This document shows positions 38,326 to 47,968 of a stretch of 64,000 nt of DNA, piece by piece (the stretch's first letter is position 1; every line of letters starts with the position of its first letter). This stretch comes from Polaromonas sp. P2-4 (GTDB taxonomy: Bacteria > Pseudomonadota > Gammaproteobacteria > Burkholderiales > Burkholderiaceae_C). Both the position numbers and the translations under genes were made by a program. The DNA lies in assembly GCA_024703855.1 (NCBI GenBank), contig CP087965.1, positions 1,062,001-1,126,000 on the forward strand. Reading direction: 5' to 3'. Below the pieces are notes generated by a model. It was not told the DNA's origin. It worked only from the letters and a program-made list of their open reading frames with translations, and did no database searches.

Positions 38326-38925
38326 TTGGTCAAGAATCCAGGTGGCCGTTTCGTTGTGGTGCCCGACAAAGGTCTGGATCGGATCTTCTGCTTCCGTTTT
38401 GAGGATGGCCGGCTCCAGCCAGCAGACACGGCGTCGGTGGCGACGCGCGAAACCGCGGGGCCTCGCCACCTGGCATTTCACCCGCAAGCGTCCTTCGCTT
38501 ATGTGGTGAACGAGCTAGATTCCACGGTGACTGCCTACCGGTTCAGCGCCGAAACCGGCCATCTGGAACCCCTCCAGGTCATTTCGGCCCTGCCGGACTG
38601 GTTTACCGGCAACAGTCGAGCCTCCGGGATCGTGATTGACCGCGCGGGACGCACTCTCTACGCATCCAACAGGGGCTATGACAGCATTGCGGTATTCCGG
38701 ATCGAAGCGGCTACGGGGCGCCTGGTGTTCCTGGGGGCCGAACCTTCAGAGGGGCGCACGCCACGGTTTTTTGCCTTGAGCCCTGATGGGCGCACGCTCT
38801 TTGCGCTGAACGAAGACAGCGACAAGATCGTTTTGTTCGCTGTGCACGAAACCACGGGCCTGCTTTCCCCGACGGGTTTAGCGGTGGGCTGCGGTAGCCC
38901 GGTGTGCATGGTGTTTGCGCCGTAG
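38326..38925 (+). pseudogene. Truncated lactonase (6-phosphogluconolactonase family)
   Basis: About 200 residues of the seven-bladed propeller lactonase family (Pgl/YbhE). It contains GGRFVVVPDKGLDRIFCF, AGPRHLAFHPQASFAYVVNE, TGNSRASGIVIDRAGRTLYA and a normal C-terminus. Full proteins are about 350 residues, and roughly the first 150 or more are missing. The remaining reading frame is open from a GTG at 38305 but begins inside the GntR remnant. Loss of the N-terminal blades should abolish folding. A deletion joined the GntR end to the middle of this gene. Confidence 0.65.
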
Positions 38926-38963
38926 CAGCACTACGTCGCCCTCCACGCCTCGCCCTGCCGGCC

Positions 38964-39887
38964 TCAGCCGCGCAAACCGGCTTCCACCGTGGGGTAACGC
39001 AACTGCACCTTCAGTTCTTTCTTCAGCCGCCGGTTGTCCAGCCGCCGTGATTCGCTCATGAAGCTCAGCAGCATCAGGGGCAGTTTTTCCTGCGCGGTAC
39101 TGCGCGGCAGGCGGGGCGGTCGGGGCAACTGGTAGAGATCGGCGGCCAGGTCGAAATAGTCGCCCATCTTCAACTGGGTGTCGTCACTGGCGTTGGTGAT
39201 GCGTTGAGGTTTGCCGCGCCACAGCGCCGCAAGGCAGATTCTGGCCAGGTCGTCGGCATGGATGTGGTTGGTGTAGACGTCATCCTCGGGCGTCAGCACC
39301 GGTGTGCCTTTGAGCAGCCGTCCGTGCGGCGTGCCGCCTTCGCGGTCAGGCGCATAAATACCCGGAATCCGCAGCATGTGCACATGCGTCCCGGTAGCCC
39401 GCCCGAACCAGCGCAACAGGTCTTCCGCATGCACACGGCGCTGGGCCCGTGGTGTGTGGGGGTTCACGGCGCGCACCTCGCTGGCCCAGTCGCCCTGGCA
39501 GTCGCCGTACACCCCACTGGTGGAAGCGTAGACCAGCGACTGCGGCAGGCTGCGCAAACGCAGGGCCCGCAGCAGGGCCAGCGTGCGCGGGTCGCTGCGC
39601 CAGGCGGGGTTGTCGCTAGGCGGTGGTGCCAGGTGCACCACGCGGGTCGCCAGCCCGGCCAGGCGGCGCAGGCTAGCGCTGTCGTCCAGATTGCCCTGCA
39701 ACGGCGTGATGTGCTGCGCGCGTAAAGCGGGCACGCGCTCTACCGACGACGTGAGCGCCATCAGCCTGACATTGCGCGGCAGTTGGCGGGCCACGCGCAG
39801 GCCGACATCACCACAGCCGACGATCAACACACGCTGACGGCGAAAACGGGAAGGCAGTGCGCCAAGGGGGTTTAGATTTGAAGGCAA
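38964..39887 (-). CDS. NAD(P)-dependent epimerase/dehydratase-like protein
   Basis: A 307-residue Rossmann protein resembling YeeZ. The nucleotide motif is VLIVGCGDVGLRVARQL, near the start. VYASTSGVYGDCQGDW carries the conserved Ser/Tyr region of SDR epimerases, although the usual YxxxK is not clear. A TTG start at 39885-39887 is chosen because upstream residues read into the divergent gene's leader and are low-complexity. The reaction is unknown. Intact frame. Confidence 0.7.
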   Translation of the reverse strand: MPSNLNPLGALPSRFRRQRVLIVGCGDVGLRVARQLPRNVRLMALTSSVERVPALRAQHITPLQGNLDDSASLRRLAGLATRVVHLAPPPSDNPAWRSDPRTLALLRALRLRSLPQSLVYASTSGVYGDCQGDWASEVRAVNPHTPRAQRRVHAEDLLRWFGRATGTHVHMLRIPGIYAPDREGGTPHGRLLKGTPVLTPEDDVYTNHIHADDLARICLAALWRGKPQRITNASDDTQLKMGDYFDLAADLYQLPRPPRLPRSTAQEKLPLMLLSFMSESRRLDNRRLKKELKVQLRYPTVEAGLRG

Positions 39888-39950
39888 AATTAGGGGTTTG
39901 CTGGAAAACCAGTCAAGTGAAGTAACAGATATAGCCCAAGGATACCGAAT

Positions 39951-41027
39951 ATGAGCGAAAACGTGAGCCAGAGCATGAGTTACAGCGTAACCGTGCAACC
40001 CAGTGGCCGGGCCTTTACCGCCAATGAGGGCGAGGCCCTGCTGGCTGCGGCCATTCGCCAGGGCATTGGCCTGCCTTACGGTTGCAAGGACGGTGCTTGT
40101 GGTTCCTGCAAATGCAAAAAACTCGAGGGCACCGTGAGCCAGGGCGCGCACCAGCTCAAGGCCCTGTCGCTCGAGGAAGCGGCCAATGGCTTTATCCTGA
40201 CCTGCGGTGCGGTGGCGCACAGCGACGTGGTGATCGAGTCACGCCAGGTAACCGATGAAAGCGCCTTCCCGGTCAAAAAAATGCCGACCCGCGTCAGCAG
40301 CCTGGTCAAGGCCTCGCACGATGTGATGGTGCTTCGCCTGCAGCTGCCCGCCAGCGACGTGTTCAAGTACCACGCAGGCCAGTATGTGGAGTTTTTGCTG
40401 CGCGACGGCGATCGGCGCGCTTACTCCATGGGCAACGCACCGCACACGCAGGCCGACAACCCGGGCGTGGAACTGCACATTCGCCACATGCCCGGCGGCA
40501 AATTCACCGAGCACGTGTTTGGCCCGATGAAAGAAAAAGAAATATTGCGTGTTGAAGGCCCGTTCGGCAGCTTTTACCTGCGCGAAGACAGTACCAAGCC
40601 CATGGTGCTGCTGGCCTCGGGCACCGGCTTTGCGCCCATCAAGGCCATCATCGAACACATGCAGTTCAAGGGCAGCACGCGCCCTGCCGTGCTGTACTGG
40701 GGCGGCCGTCGGCCAGCTGATTTGTACATGAACGACTGGGTGCAGGCCAAGGTCGCTGAAATGCCCAACCTGCGCTATGTGCCGGTGATTTCGGACGCAC
40801 TGCCCGAAGACGCCTGGACGGGCCGCACCGGCTTCGTTCACAAGGCTGTTCTGGAAGATTTTTCGGACCTGTCGGGCCATCAGGTTTATGCCTGCGGCGC
40901 GCCGATTGTGGTGGACTCGGCACAGACGGCCTACACTGCGGCGGGCTTGCCAGTTGAGGAGTTCTTCGCAGACTCTTTTGTGACGGAAAAAGAAAAAGCG
41001 GAGGCCACCGTTGCAGCGGCCGCTTGA
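39951..41027 (+). CDS. 2Fe-2S ferredoxin / FAD / NAD(P)H reductase
   Basis: A 358-residue electron-transfer protein. An N-terminal plant-type 2Fe-2S domain has CKDGACGSCKC plus a later Cys (FILTCGA). An FAD domain follows (RAYSMGNAP), then an NAD domain (LLASGTGFAPIKAIIE and VYACGAPIVV). The order resembles CDP-6-deoxyhexose dehydratase reductase and methane/phenol monooxygenase reductases. It passes electrons from NAD(P)H to an unidentified oxygenase or dehydratase. It is divergent from the epimerase gene with a 63-bp gap. Intact frame. Confidence 0.85.
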   Translation: MSENVSQSMSYSVTVQPSGRAFTANEGEALLAAAIRQGIGLPYGCKDGACGSCKCKKLEGTVSQGAHQLKALSLEEAANGFILTCGAVAHSDVVIESRQVTDESAFPVKKMPTRVSSLVKASHDVMVLRLQLPASDVFKYHAGQYVEFLLRDGDRRAYSMGNAPHTQADNPGVELHIRHMPGGKFTEHVFGPMKEKEILRVEGPFGSFYLREDSTKPMVLLASGTGFAPIKAIIEHMQFKGSTRPAVLYWGGRRPADLYMNDWVQAKVAEMPNLRYVPVISDALPEDAWTGRTGFVHKAVLEDFSDLSGHQVYACGAPIVVDSAQTAYTAAGLPVEEFFADSFVTEKEKAEATVAAAA

Positions 41028-41055
41028 AACACCAACCCGAACAACAATACGGCCC

Positions 41056-42047
41056 ATGAAAATCCGACACGCCCTGCCCTTTTTGCAAAAAAACTTGCCA
41101 CCCTGTCCATCGCGACACTCGCTTTGTCCTCAACGTTGGCGCTGGCCCAACCCAAGGTCATGCGCATCATCGTGCCCTACGCGCCCGGTGGGCCGATTGA
41201 TGTGACAGCCCGCCTGATGGCAGAACGGGTCAAGGATTCGCTGGGCACCGTGATCATTGAAAACCGCCCCGGTAGCGGCGGCAATATTGGCGTCGATGCA
41301 ATCGCCAAGGCCGCGCCCGATGGCCTGACCATCGGCATTGCTGCGGTGGCCACGCATGCCATCAACCCCTGGCTGTACAGCAAGATGCCCTACAACGCGC
41401 AGACCGATTTCGCGCCCATCACGCAGATGCTGCGCGTGCCCAACGTGCTGGTGATGAACGCCGACACCGCCAAGCGCCTGAACATCAGCACGCTGGCCGA
41501 CTTCATCACGTACGCCAAAGCCAACCCCGCCAAGCTCAACTACGCCAGCGGCGGCAACGGCAGCGCGGGCCATCTGGCCGGTGAAATGTTCAAGGCGCGG
41601 GTCGGCATTTTTGCGCTGCACATTCCCTACAACGGTGGCAACCCGGCCCAGCTGGCCCTGCTGTCAGGCCAGGTTGACTTCAACTTCGACAACCTCGCCA
41701 CGGCCTCCGCCAACATCAAGGCCGGCAAGCTCAAGGCGCTGGCGGTCACGTCAACAAAACGCAGCGCCCTGCTGCCCGACATTCCTGCGGTGGCGGAGAC
41801 CCTCAAAGGTTTTGAAATCGACACCTGGTGGGGACTGGTCGCACCGGCGGCAACGCCCAAAGACGTGGTGGCCAAGCTCAACCAGGCTTATGTCGACGCG
41901 CTGAATTCACCGGAAGCCAAAGCCCGCTTTGCCATGCTGATGGCCGAACCCGTGGCCAACACGCCCGAGCAATTCGGTGCGTTCATGAAAAGCGAGTTGG
42001 CGAAATATGAGAAGGTCGTGAAGGCTTCTGGCGCTCGGGTGGATTGA
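41056..42047 (+). CDS. Bug/TctC-type binding protein, second copy (one frame break)
   Basis: A periplasmic receptor. The signal peptide (MKIRHALPFFAKKLATLSIA after correction) ends at LALAQPKVMR. The body has IIVPYAPGGPIDVTARLMAE and VIIENRPGSGGNIGVDA. A T run near 41083 is one base short. Restoring it gives 330 residues. It starts 28 bp after the reductase stop, so it may be cotranscribed. No TctAB genes are near. It shares the family but not close sequence with the receptor at 14577. The ligand is unknown. Confidence 0.85.
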
Positions 42048-42068
42048 AGTTTCAAGCCATTTAGCGAT

Positions 42069-42732
42069 CCAGCCCAGGTGGAACGGGCGTAGGCAGCTAT
42101 CTAATTGATAGCTAGCGCCCTTCACTGCCAGGCCGGGGGTAGCCCGGCGGCTAGTAACTTTATTTTGCTTCGCCAAAATAAAGTAACCAAACAAAAGGCG
42201 ACCCGCAGTCTGGGTCCCTTCGCTTCGCTACGGGCAACTTGCGCTGCTCGGAGTGGACGGAAATTTTAGAAACTTGTCTGCTGCGCAGCCTTCGGACATC
42301 TAAAATTTTTATCCATCCCCTCCTGCGCTGCTCAGCCCAGCCAGGACGGGGCATACCAAAAGTCCAATACCAGAAACCAATACCAAAACAAGTACGCGCC
42401 ATGGCGCGTACTTGCGGAGTTCGGCTGTTGGTATTTCTTTCCCACCCCACCCCGTCCTGGCTGGGCTGAGGAGCGCAGAGCCAAGCGGATCAGGGCTCGT
42501 GCTTGTCTGAGCGAAGCGAGTTTGCACGAGACCCCGCTTGGATCGAGCACCGCAAGGTGCCCTGTAGCGAAGCGCAGGGGACCCAGACTGCGGGTCGCCT
42601 TTCTTTTGGGTACTTTTCTTTGGCGAAGCAAAGAACAAGTGCCTCGCCCTGCCGGGGCGAGACCCGGCCTGGCAGTGAATGGCGCACGCTATCAATTAAA
42701 TAGCTGTCTGCGCCCGTACCACCTGGGCGCCC
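42069..42732. repeat. Nested 660-bp palindrome with AGCTAT-repeat ends
   Basis: The whole gap between the binding-protein gene and livF is a giant imperfect palindrome centred on the perfect 24-bp inverted repeat at 42390-42413 (central CGCGCCATGGCGCG). Going outward, paired arms include 42325-42352 with 42451-42478, and 42199-42218 with 42578-42597 (ACCCGCAGTCTGGG and its complement). Next come GCCAAAATAAAG-type arms, and finally two inverted AGCTAT repeats at 42069-42113 and 42690-42732. Short open frames on both strands are incidental. No transposase is present. Confidence 0.85.
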
Positions 42733-42745
42733 TAAAACGCTTAAA

Positions 42746-43462
42746 TTACTCGCCCAGATAAGCCGCCCGAACCCGCGGGTCATTGAGCAGCTCTTTGGCG
42801 TCACCGTTCATGGTGACGTTGCCCGACTCCATGACATAGCCCCGGTTGGCAATGCCGAGCGCACGGCTGGCATTTTGTTCTACGAGCACAATGGTCACGC
42901 CCTGCGCCGACACGTCGCGCACCACTTCAAAAATCTTGTCCACCATGATGGGGGACAGGCCCATGGAAGGCTCATCGAGCAGCAGCACCTTGGGCCGGCT
43001 CATCAGTCCGCGGCCCATGGCCAGCATCTGCTGCTCACCGCCCGACATGGTGCCGGCCAGTTGGTCTTTACGCTCGCGCAGACGCGGGAACAGCACAAAC
43101 ATCTTTTCGATGTCTTCTGCGATACCGGCTTTGTCGTTGCGAATGTAGGCACCCATCTGCAGGTTTTCGGTGATGGTCATGCGGGCGAACACGCCGCGGC
43201 CCTCGGGCACCATGGCCAGGCCTTCTTCCACCAGGTCCCAGGCACCCCGACCCTTGATGCTTTTGCCCAGGTACTGGATGTCACCATCGAGCATCGGCAG
43301 GGTGCCGGTAATGGCTTTCATGGTGGTGGTTTTGCCGGCCCCGTTGGAGCCGATCAGGGTGACCAGTTCGCCTTCATTGACTTCAAAGTCAACGCCCTTG
43401 ACCGCCTGAATGCCGCCGTAGGCCACTTTGAGACCGGTCACTTTAAGGAGTGTATTTGCCAT
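42746..43462 (-). CDS. livF: Branched-chain amino acid ABC transporter ATPase LivF
   Basis: A 238-residue ATPase. Walker A is GSNGAGKTTT, the signature is MSGGEQQMLAMGRGL, Walker B is VLLLDEPSMGL, and the H-loop lies in VEQNASRAL. VPEGRGVFARMTITENLQMG is typical of LivF. It energises the LivHM permease with LivG. It is the last gene of the operon, immediately before the palindrome. Intact frame. Confidence 0.93.
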   Translation of the reverse strand: MANTLLKVTGLKVAYGGIQAVKGVDFEVNEGELVTLIGSNGAGKTTTMKAITGTLPMLDGDIQYLGKSIKGRGAWDLVEEGLAMVPEGRGVFARMTITENLQMGAYIRNDKAGIAEDIEKMFVLFPRLRERKDQLAGTMSGGEQQMLAMGRGLMSRPKVLLLDEPSMGLSPIMVDKIFEVVRDVSAQGVTIVLVEQNASRALGIANRGYVMESGNVTMNGDAKELLNDPRVRAAYLGE

Positions 43463-43514
43463 TGTTGTTTCCTTGTGGGACAGACCTTTAGCTCTGTCCC
43501 CAACTGTTTAAGAT

Positions 43515-44282
43515 TCAATGACCGGTGCCCAAATAGGCGGTGATCACTTTTTCGTCTTTTTGCACATCGGCAGGCGCGCCTTCTGCGATTTGTTTGCCGT
43601 AATCGAGCACGGTGACCCGGTCACACAGGCCCATGACCAGCTTCACATCATGTTCAATCAGCAAGATGGTGCGGTTGTCCTTGCGGATCCGGTCGATCAG
43701 CTCGCGCAGTTGCACTTTTTCGGTGGCATTCATGCCGGCGGCCGGCTCGTCCAGCGCAATCAGTTGCGGGTCGGTGGCCAGTGCCCGCGCGATCTCCAGA
43801 CGCCGCTGGTCGCCGTAGCTCAGCGTGCGCGCCTTGAAGTCGGCGTATTTGGCGATGCCCACATATTCCAGCAGTTCCCGCGAACGTTGAGCAATGGCGG
43901 CCTCTTCACGCTTGAAGCCCGGCGTACGAAGGACGGCGCCAATCAAGCCGGACTTGGTACGGATATGGCGACCCACCATCACGTTCTCGAGGGCCGTCAT
44001 CTCGGCAAACAGGCGAATGTTCTGGAAGGTGCGGGCAATACCGGCCTTGGCCACCTCATGCACCGCCGTGGGCGTGTAGGGCTTGCCGGCCAGCTCAAAC
44101 GTGCCGCCGTCGGGCGTGTAAAGGCCGGTCAGCACATTGAAGAAAGTGGTTTTGCCGGCACCGTTGGGGCCAATCAGGCCATAAACCTGTCCGCGCTTGA
44201 TATGAATGCCGACATCGCTGAGGGCTTGCAGACCACCAAAGCGCTTGGAAACGCCGGCGACTTTAAGAATGGTTTCGCTCAT
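43515..44282 (-). CDS. livG: Branched-chain amino acid ABC transporter ATPase LivG
   Basis: A 255-residue ATPase. Walker A is GPNGAGKTTFF, the signature is LSYGDQRRLEIARAL and Walker B is LIALDEPAAGMN, the LivG pattern. A start at 44280-44282 (MSETILKV) is chosen because AAGGAG is 7 bp upstream; an earlier ATG lies too close to it. It forms the second ATPase with LivF. Intact frame. Confidence 0.93.
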   Translation of the reverse strand: MSETILKVAGVSKRFGGLQALSDVGIHIKRGQVYGLIGPNGAGKTTFFNVLTGLYTPDGGTFELAGKPYTPTAVHEVAKAGIARTFQNIRLFAEMTALENVMVGRHIRTKSGLIGAVLRTPGFKREEAAIAQRSRELLEYVGIAKYADFKARTLSYGDQRRLEIARALATDPQLIALDEPAAGMNATEKVQLRELIDRIRKDNRTILLIEHDVKLVMGLCDRVTVLDYGKQIAEGAPADVQKDEKVITAYLGTGH

Positions 44283-44293
44283 GTCCATTCTCC

Positions 44294-45379
44294 TTAATTC
44301 TTAACGGGTTTAACCAGCGGCTTGGCGTGCTCTAGCGAAGGCCAGAGACCGCGCGGACGCATCAGCATGATGACAATCATGGCCAGCGCAATCAAGAGCT
44401 GGCGCAAGATGGCGGAGTCCAGTCGGCCATCGGTCATGGCCTGCAGCGGCCCGGCCACATGGCGCAGCACCTCGGGCAACGAGGCCAGCAGCAAGGCACC
44501 CAGAATGACGCCGGGCAAATGGCCGATGCCGCCCAGCACCACCATGGCCACAATCATGATCGACTCCATCAGGCTGAAGGACTCGGGTGAGACAAAGCCC
44601 TGGAAGGCGGCAAACATGGAACCCGACACACCGCCAAAGGTAGCGCCCATGCCGAAGGCCAGCAGCTTCATGTTGCGGGTATTGATGCCCATGGCCTTGG
44701 CGGCAATTTCGTCTTCATGAATCGCCATCCAGGCGCGGCCAATGCGCGAATTCTCCAGCCGGTGGCAAACAACGACCGAGAAGATCACCAGCGCCAGGAA
44801 GAGGTAGTAGTACATCGAGACCGAGTTGACCTCGAGGCCGAGGAACGAATGAGTCTTGCCCAGATCGAAGCCAAAAAACTTCATGGAATCAATCTGGTTG
44901 ATGCCTTTAGGCCCGTTGGTCAGGTTGATGGGGCGGTCCAGGTTGTTCAGGAACACCCGGATGATTTCACCAAAACCCAGCGTCACGATGGCCAGGTAGT
45001 CACCGCGTAGTTTGAGCGTGGGCGCACCCAGCACCACCCCGAAAAACCCTGCCAAGGCGGCAGCCGCCGGGATGGCGGCCCAGATCGGCAGGTGCAAGCC
45101 TTCAGGGAAAGCTGCGGCAATCGCAGGAAACGCCTCCGCCAGATGCGGCGAGCCGAGCAGCGCAAACAGGTAGGCACCGAGCGCAAAGAACGCAACATAG
45201 CCCAGGTCGAGCAGCCCGGCATAGCCCACCACAATATTGAGGCCGAGGGCCAGCAGCACATACAGCAGCGCCGTGTCGACAATGCGCACCCAGGCGTTGC
45301 CGCCCTGCTGCAGCAGCAGCGGCAGCACCAGCAGTGCGACCACGACGATCAGAAAAGTAACCAGTTTGTTGGATTTCAT
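44294..45379 (-). CDS. livM: Branched-chain amino acid ABC transporter permease LivM
   Basis: A 361-residue membrane protein with eight or more predicted helices. The family segments YVLLALGLNIVVGYAGLLDLG near the start and KLRGDYLAIVTLGFGEIIR are clear. The cytoplasmic coupling loop has RAWMAIHEDEIAAKAMGIN. It ends in a short basic tail. It pairs with LivH. Intact frame. Confidence 0.93.
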   Translation of the reverse strand: MKSNKLVTFLIVVVALLVLPLLLQQGGNAWVRIVDTALLYVLLALGLNIVVGYAGLLDLGYVAFFALGAYLFALLGSPHLAEAFPAIAAAFPEGLHLPIWAAIPAAAALAGFFGVVLGAPTLKLRGDYLAIVTLGFGEIIRVFLNNLDRPINLTNGPKGINQIDSMKFFGFDLGKTHSFLGLEVNSVSMYYYLFLALVIFSVVVCHRLENSRIGRAWMAIHEDEIAAKAMGINTRNMKLLAFGMGATFGGVSGSMFAAFQGFVSPESFSLMESIMIVAMVVLGGIGHLPGVILGALLLASLPEVLRHVAGPLQAMTDGRLDSAILRQLLIALAMIVIMLMRPRGLWPSLEHAKPLVKPVKN

Positions 45380-45407
45380 CAGAATTTCTCCTTAGGGCTA
45401 CCGGGGA

Positions 45408-46335
45408 TCAGGCCCGGTCCGCCACACGTTCACCCAGCAAGCCGGATGGGCGCAGCGTGAGCACGAAAATCAGCACGATAAAGGCAAAAATGTCGGAGTA
45501 CTGGCTGCCCAGCACGCCACCCGTCAGCGGGCCGATGTAGCCTGCACCGATAGATTCAATCAGCCCCAGCAAAATGCCGCCCAGCACGGCGCCACCGAGG
45601 TTGCCAATGCCACCGAAAACGGCAGCGGTAAAGGCCTTGAGACCGGGCAAAAAGCCCATGGTGTGCTGTACGGTGCCGTAGTTGGAGGCGTACATCACTC
45701 CGGCCAGCGCCGCCAGAATGGCACCGATGATGAAGGTGGCGGAAATAACCGTGTCAGGCCGCACGCCCATCAGCGCCGCAACGCGGGTTTTCCGCGGTGG
45801 CGCGCATGGCACGCCCCAGCCTGGTGTAGTGCACCAGCCACATCAGCACCGACAGCGATACCGCCGTGGCGCCCAGAATGAACAGTTGCGTAACCGTGAT
45901 CACCGCGCCACCAACCTGGAAGGGCTCAGTGGGCAACAGCGTCGGATAAGGCTTGTAGTTGGGCTTCCAGATCATCATGGCCAGTGTCTGCAGCAGCAGC
46001 GACATACCAATGGCGGTGATCAGCGGGGCCAGCTTGGGCGAATTGCGCAGCGGTCGGTAGGCGATTTTTTCAATCGCAAAATTCAGCGCACTGCACACCA
46101 CGAAGGCAATCAGCAGCGAAATCAGCAAAATCAGCCAGCCCGGTGCCCACGGCATGGCTTCCTGCATCCAGCGGATGATGGTCCAGCTGGTGAGCGCGCC
46201 CACCATCAAGACCTCGCCGTGCGCAAAGTTGATCAAGTTGATGATGCCGTACACCATGGTGTAGCCCAGGGCGATCAGGGCATACATGCTGCCTAAAACC
46301 AGACCATTGATGATCTGCTGCAGGAATACTTCCAT
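45408..46335 (-). CDS. livH: Branched-chain amino acid ABC transporter permease LivH (one frame break)
   Basis: An integral membrane protein starting MEVFLQQIINGLVLGSMYAL, the family opening. The coupling loop is GRAMRATAENPRVAALMGV. A CG repeat near 45793 is two bases short, within that loop. Restoring it gives 309 residues. The ribosome site is AGGAGAG. The operon on the minus strand is livH, livM, livG, livF. The periplasmic receptor gene (livJ) is not in this window. The 270 bp upstream hold no gene and are AT-richer, so the promoter is probably there. Confidence 0.88.
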
Positions 46336-46605
46336 AACTCACTCTCCTGTTTGATTGAAATTGCCAACTCTGCCTCGTACCCAGAATGGCCGCGAACCCA
46401 TGGGATCACCACGAATCGCGCGAGTTAACAAAAAGCCCGCCTATCAAAACCAGATCACTGGGTTAGGTGGCGAGCTAATGCGCAAATTGTAGCCACGGGT
46501 CTCTAGCGAGAATCGGGCCAACAGGACAGTTTTTTGCGGGGTTTACCCTTGAGAAATTTTATTTTTTCGGCTGAATCAGGGTTTATCAGCAGCTTTTGTT
46601 TTTTA

Positions 46606-47925
46606 TTAGTTTTTCTTATTGTTCTTTAATTTCAACTCGTTCAACTTATCAGCAATTTTGATCTCCAGGCCCCGGCTGACAGGCCGGTAAAACCCAGGCG
46701 CGGCCATGCCTTCAGGAAAATAGTTTTCACCGGCGGCAAAACCGTCTTCCTCGTCATGGGCGTAGCGGTAGTTTTTGCCGTAATCCAGCTCTTTCATGAG
46801 TCGGGTGGGCGCATTGCGCAAATGCAGCGGCACCGGGCGTGTGCCGTCTTGACTGATAAAGGCCTTGGCTTCGTTGAAGGCCTTGTAGACCGCGTTGGAC
46901 TTGGGCGCCACCGCCAGGTAGAGCACGCACTGGGCCAGCGCCAGCTCGCCTTCGGGTGAGCCCAGACGTTCATAGACCTCCGCCGCGTCCAATGCCATGC
47001 GCAGGGCGCGCGGGTCCGCCAGCCCGATGTCTTCGCTGGCCATGCGAACCAGCCGGCGGGCCATATAGCGCGGCTCGGCACCACCATCGAGCATGCGCAT
47101 GAACCAGTAAAGCGCAGCATCGGGGTCAGACCCGCGCACCGATTTGTGCAGCGCCGAGATGGTGTCGTAAAACTGCTCGCCGCCCTTGTCGTAGAGGCGC
47201 AGCTGCTGCCCCAGCACCTTGAGCAGCCAGGCGTCGGTGACCTCGGTGACCTTCTCACTGCGAGCCGCAACGCTGAGAGATTCCAGCGTATTGAGCAGCC
47301 GCCGGGCATCGCCGTCGGCATAGGCAATGAGCCGCTTAACTGCGTCATTTGCTATGGTTTCGATAGCTGGTAGCGCCCGTTCTTCAAGGACCCTGGCTAC
47401 GATTTGCTTGAGATCTGTCTCCACCAGGGGTTGCAGCACATACACCACGGCGCGGGACAACAAGGCCGAATTCACCTCAAACGAGGGGTTTTCCGTGGTG
47501 GCCCCGATAAAGGTAAACAAGCCGCTTTCCACATGCGGCAGAAAAGCATCCTGCTGGCTTTTGTTGAAGCGGTGTACCTCGTCCACAAAGACAATGGTGC
47601 GCCGGCCACCCTGCCCTTGCCAGATACTCGCCTGCTCGACCGCTTCGCGTATGTCCTTGACGCCGCTGAGCACGGCAGAAATGGTGATGAAATGTGCATC
47701 AAAACTGCTGGCCATCAGGCGGGCAATCGTGGTTTTTCCGACGCCAGGCGGCCCCCACAAAATACAGCTGTGCGGCTGGCCGGATTCAAACGCAATGCGC
47801 AGCGGCATGCCGTCCCCCAGCAAATGCTGCTGGCCAATCACTTCGCCAAGACTCGTTGGTCGCAGTCGTTCGGCCAGCGGCACCTGCGCCATCGTGTCGG
47901 TCTTCCTGTCTGCCTTTGGAGCCAT
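46606..47925 (-). CDS. rarA: Replication-associated recombination protein A
   Basis: A 439-residue AAA+ ATPase related to clamp loaders, acting at stalled replication forks. Walker A is GPPGVGKTTIAR, Walker B is IVFVDEVHRFNK, sensor 1 is GATTENPSFEVN and the C-terminal domain has MLDGGAEPRYMARRLVR. An internal ATG at MAQVPLAERL is an alternative start. The segment 47347-47400 resembles the AGCTAT repeat and encodes LEERALPAIETIAN in frame. Downstream of lolA, as in related genomes. Intact frame. Confidence 0.92.
   Translation of the reverse strand: MAPKADRKTDTMAQVPLAERLRPTSLGEVIGQQHLLGDGMPLRIAFESGQPHSCILWGPPGVGKTTIARLMASSFDAHFITISAVLSGVKDIREAVEQASIWQGQGGRRTIVFVDEVHRFNKSQQDAFLPHVESGLFTFIGATTENPSFEVNSALLSRAVVYVLQPLVETDLKQIVARVLEERALPAIETIANDAVKRLIAYADGDARRLLNTLESLSVAARSEKVTEVTDAWLLKVLGQQLRLYDKGGEQFYDTISALHKSVRGSDPDAALYWFMRMLDGGAEPRYMARRLVRMASEDIGLADPRALRMALDAAEVYERLGSPEGELALAQCVLYLAVAPKSNAVYKAFNEAKAFISQDGTRPVPLHLRNAPTRLMKELDYGKNYRYAHDEEDGFAAGENYFPEGMAAPGFYRPVSRGLEIKIADKLNELKLKNNKKN
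47347..47400. repeat. AGCTAT-like repeat inside rarA
   Basis: The segment has TTTGCTATGGTTTCGATAGC, TGGTAGCGCCC and CAAGGACCCTGGCTA, in the same order as the intergenic copies. It is read in frame within rarA, so it adds or replaces about 16 residues. Confidence 0.5.
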
Positions 47926-47968
47926 CGTGCCTGCGCGCTTGTCGTTTCTACGTCCGGTTTGCCGCAGC

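Noticed and set aside
42309-42695. Short open frames inside the 42-kb palindrome
   Set aside because: They occur on both strands because the sequence is inverted-repeat, and have no homology or initiation signals.
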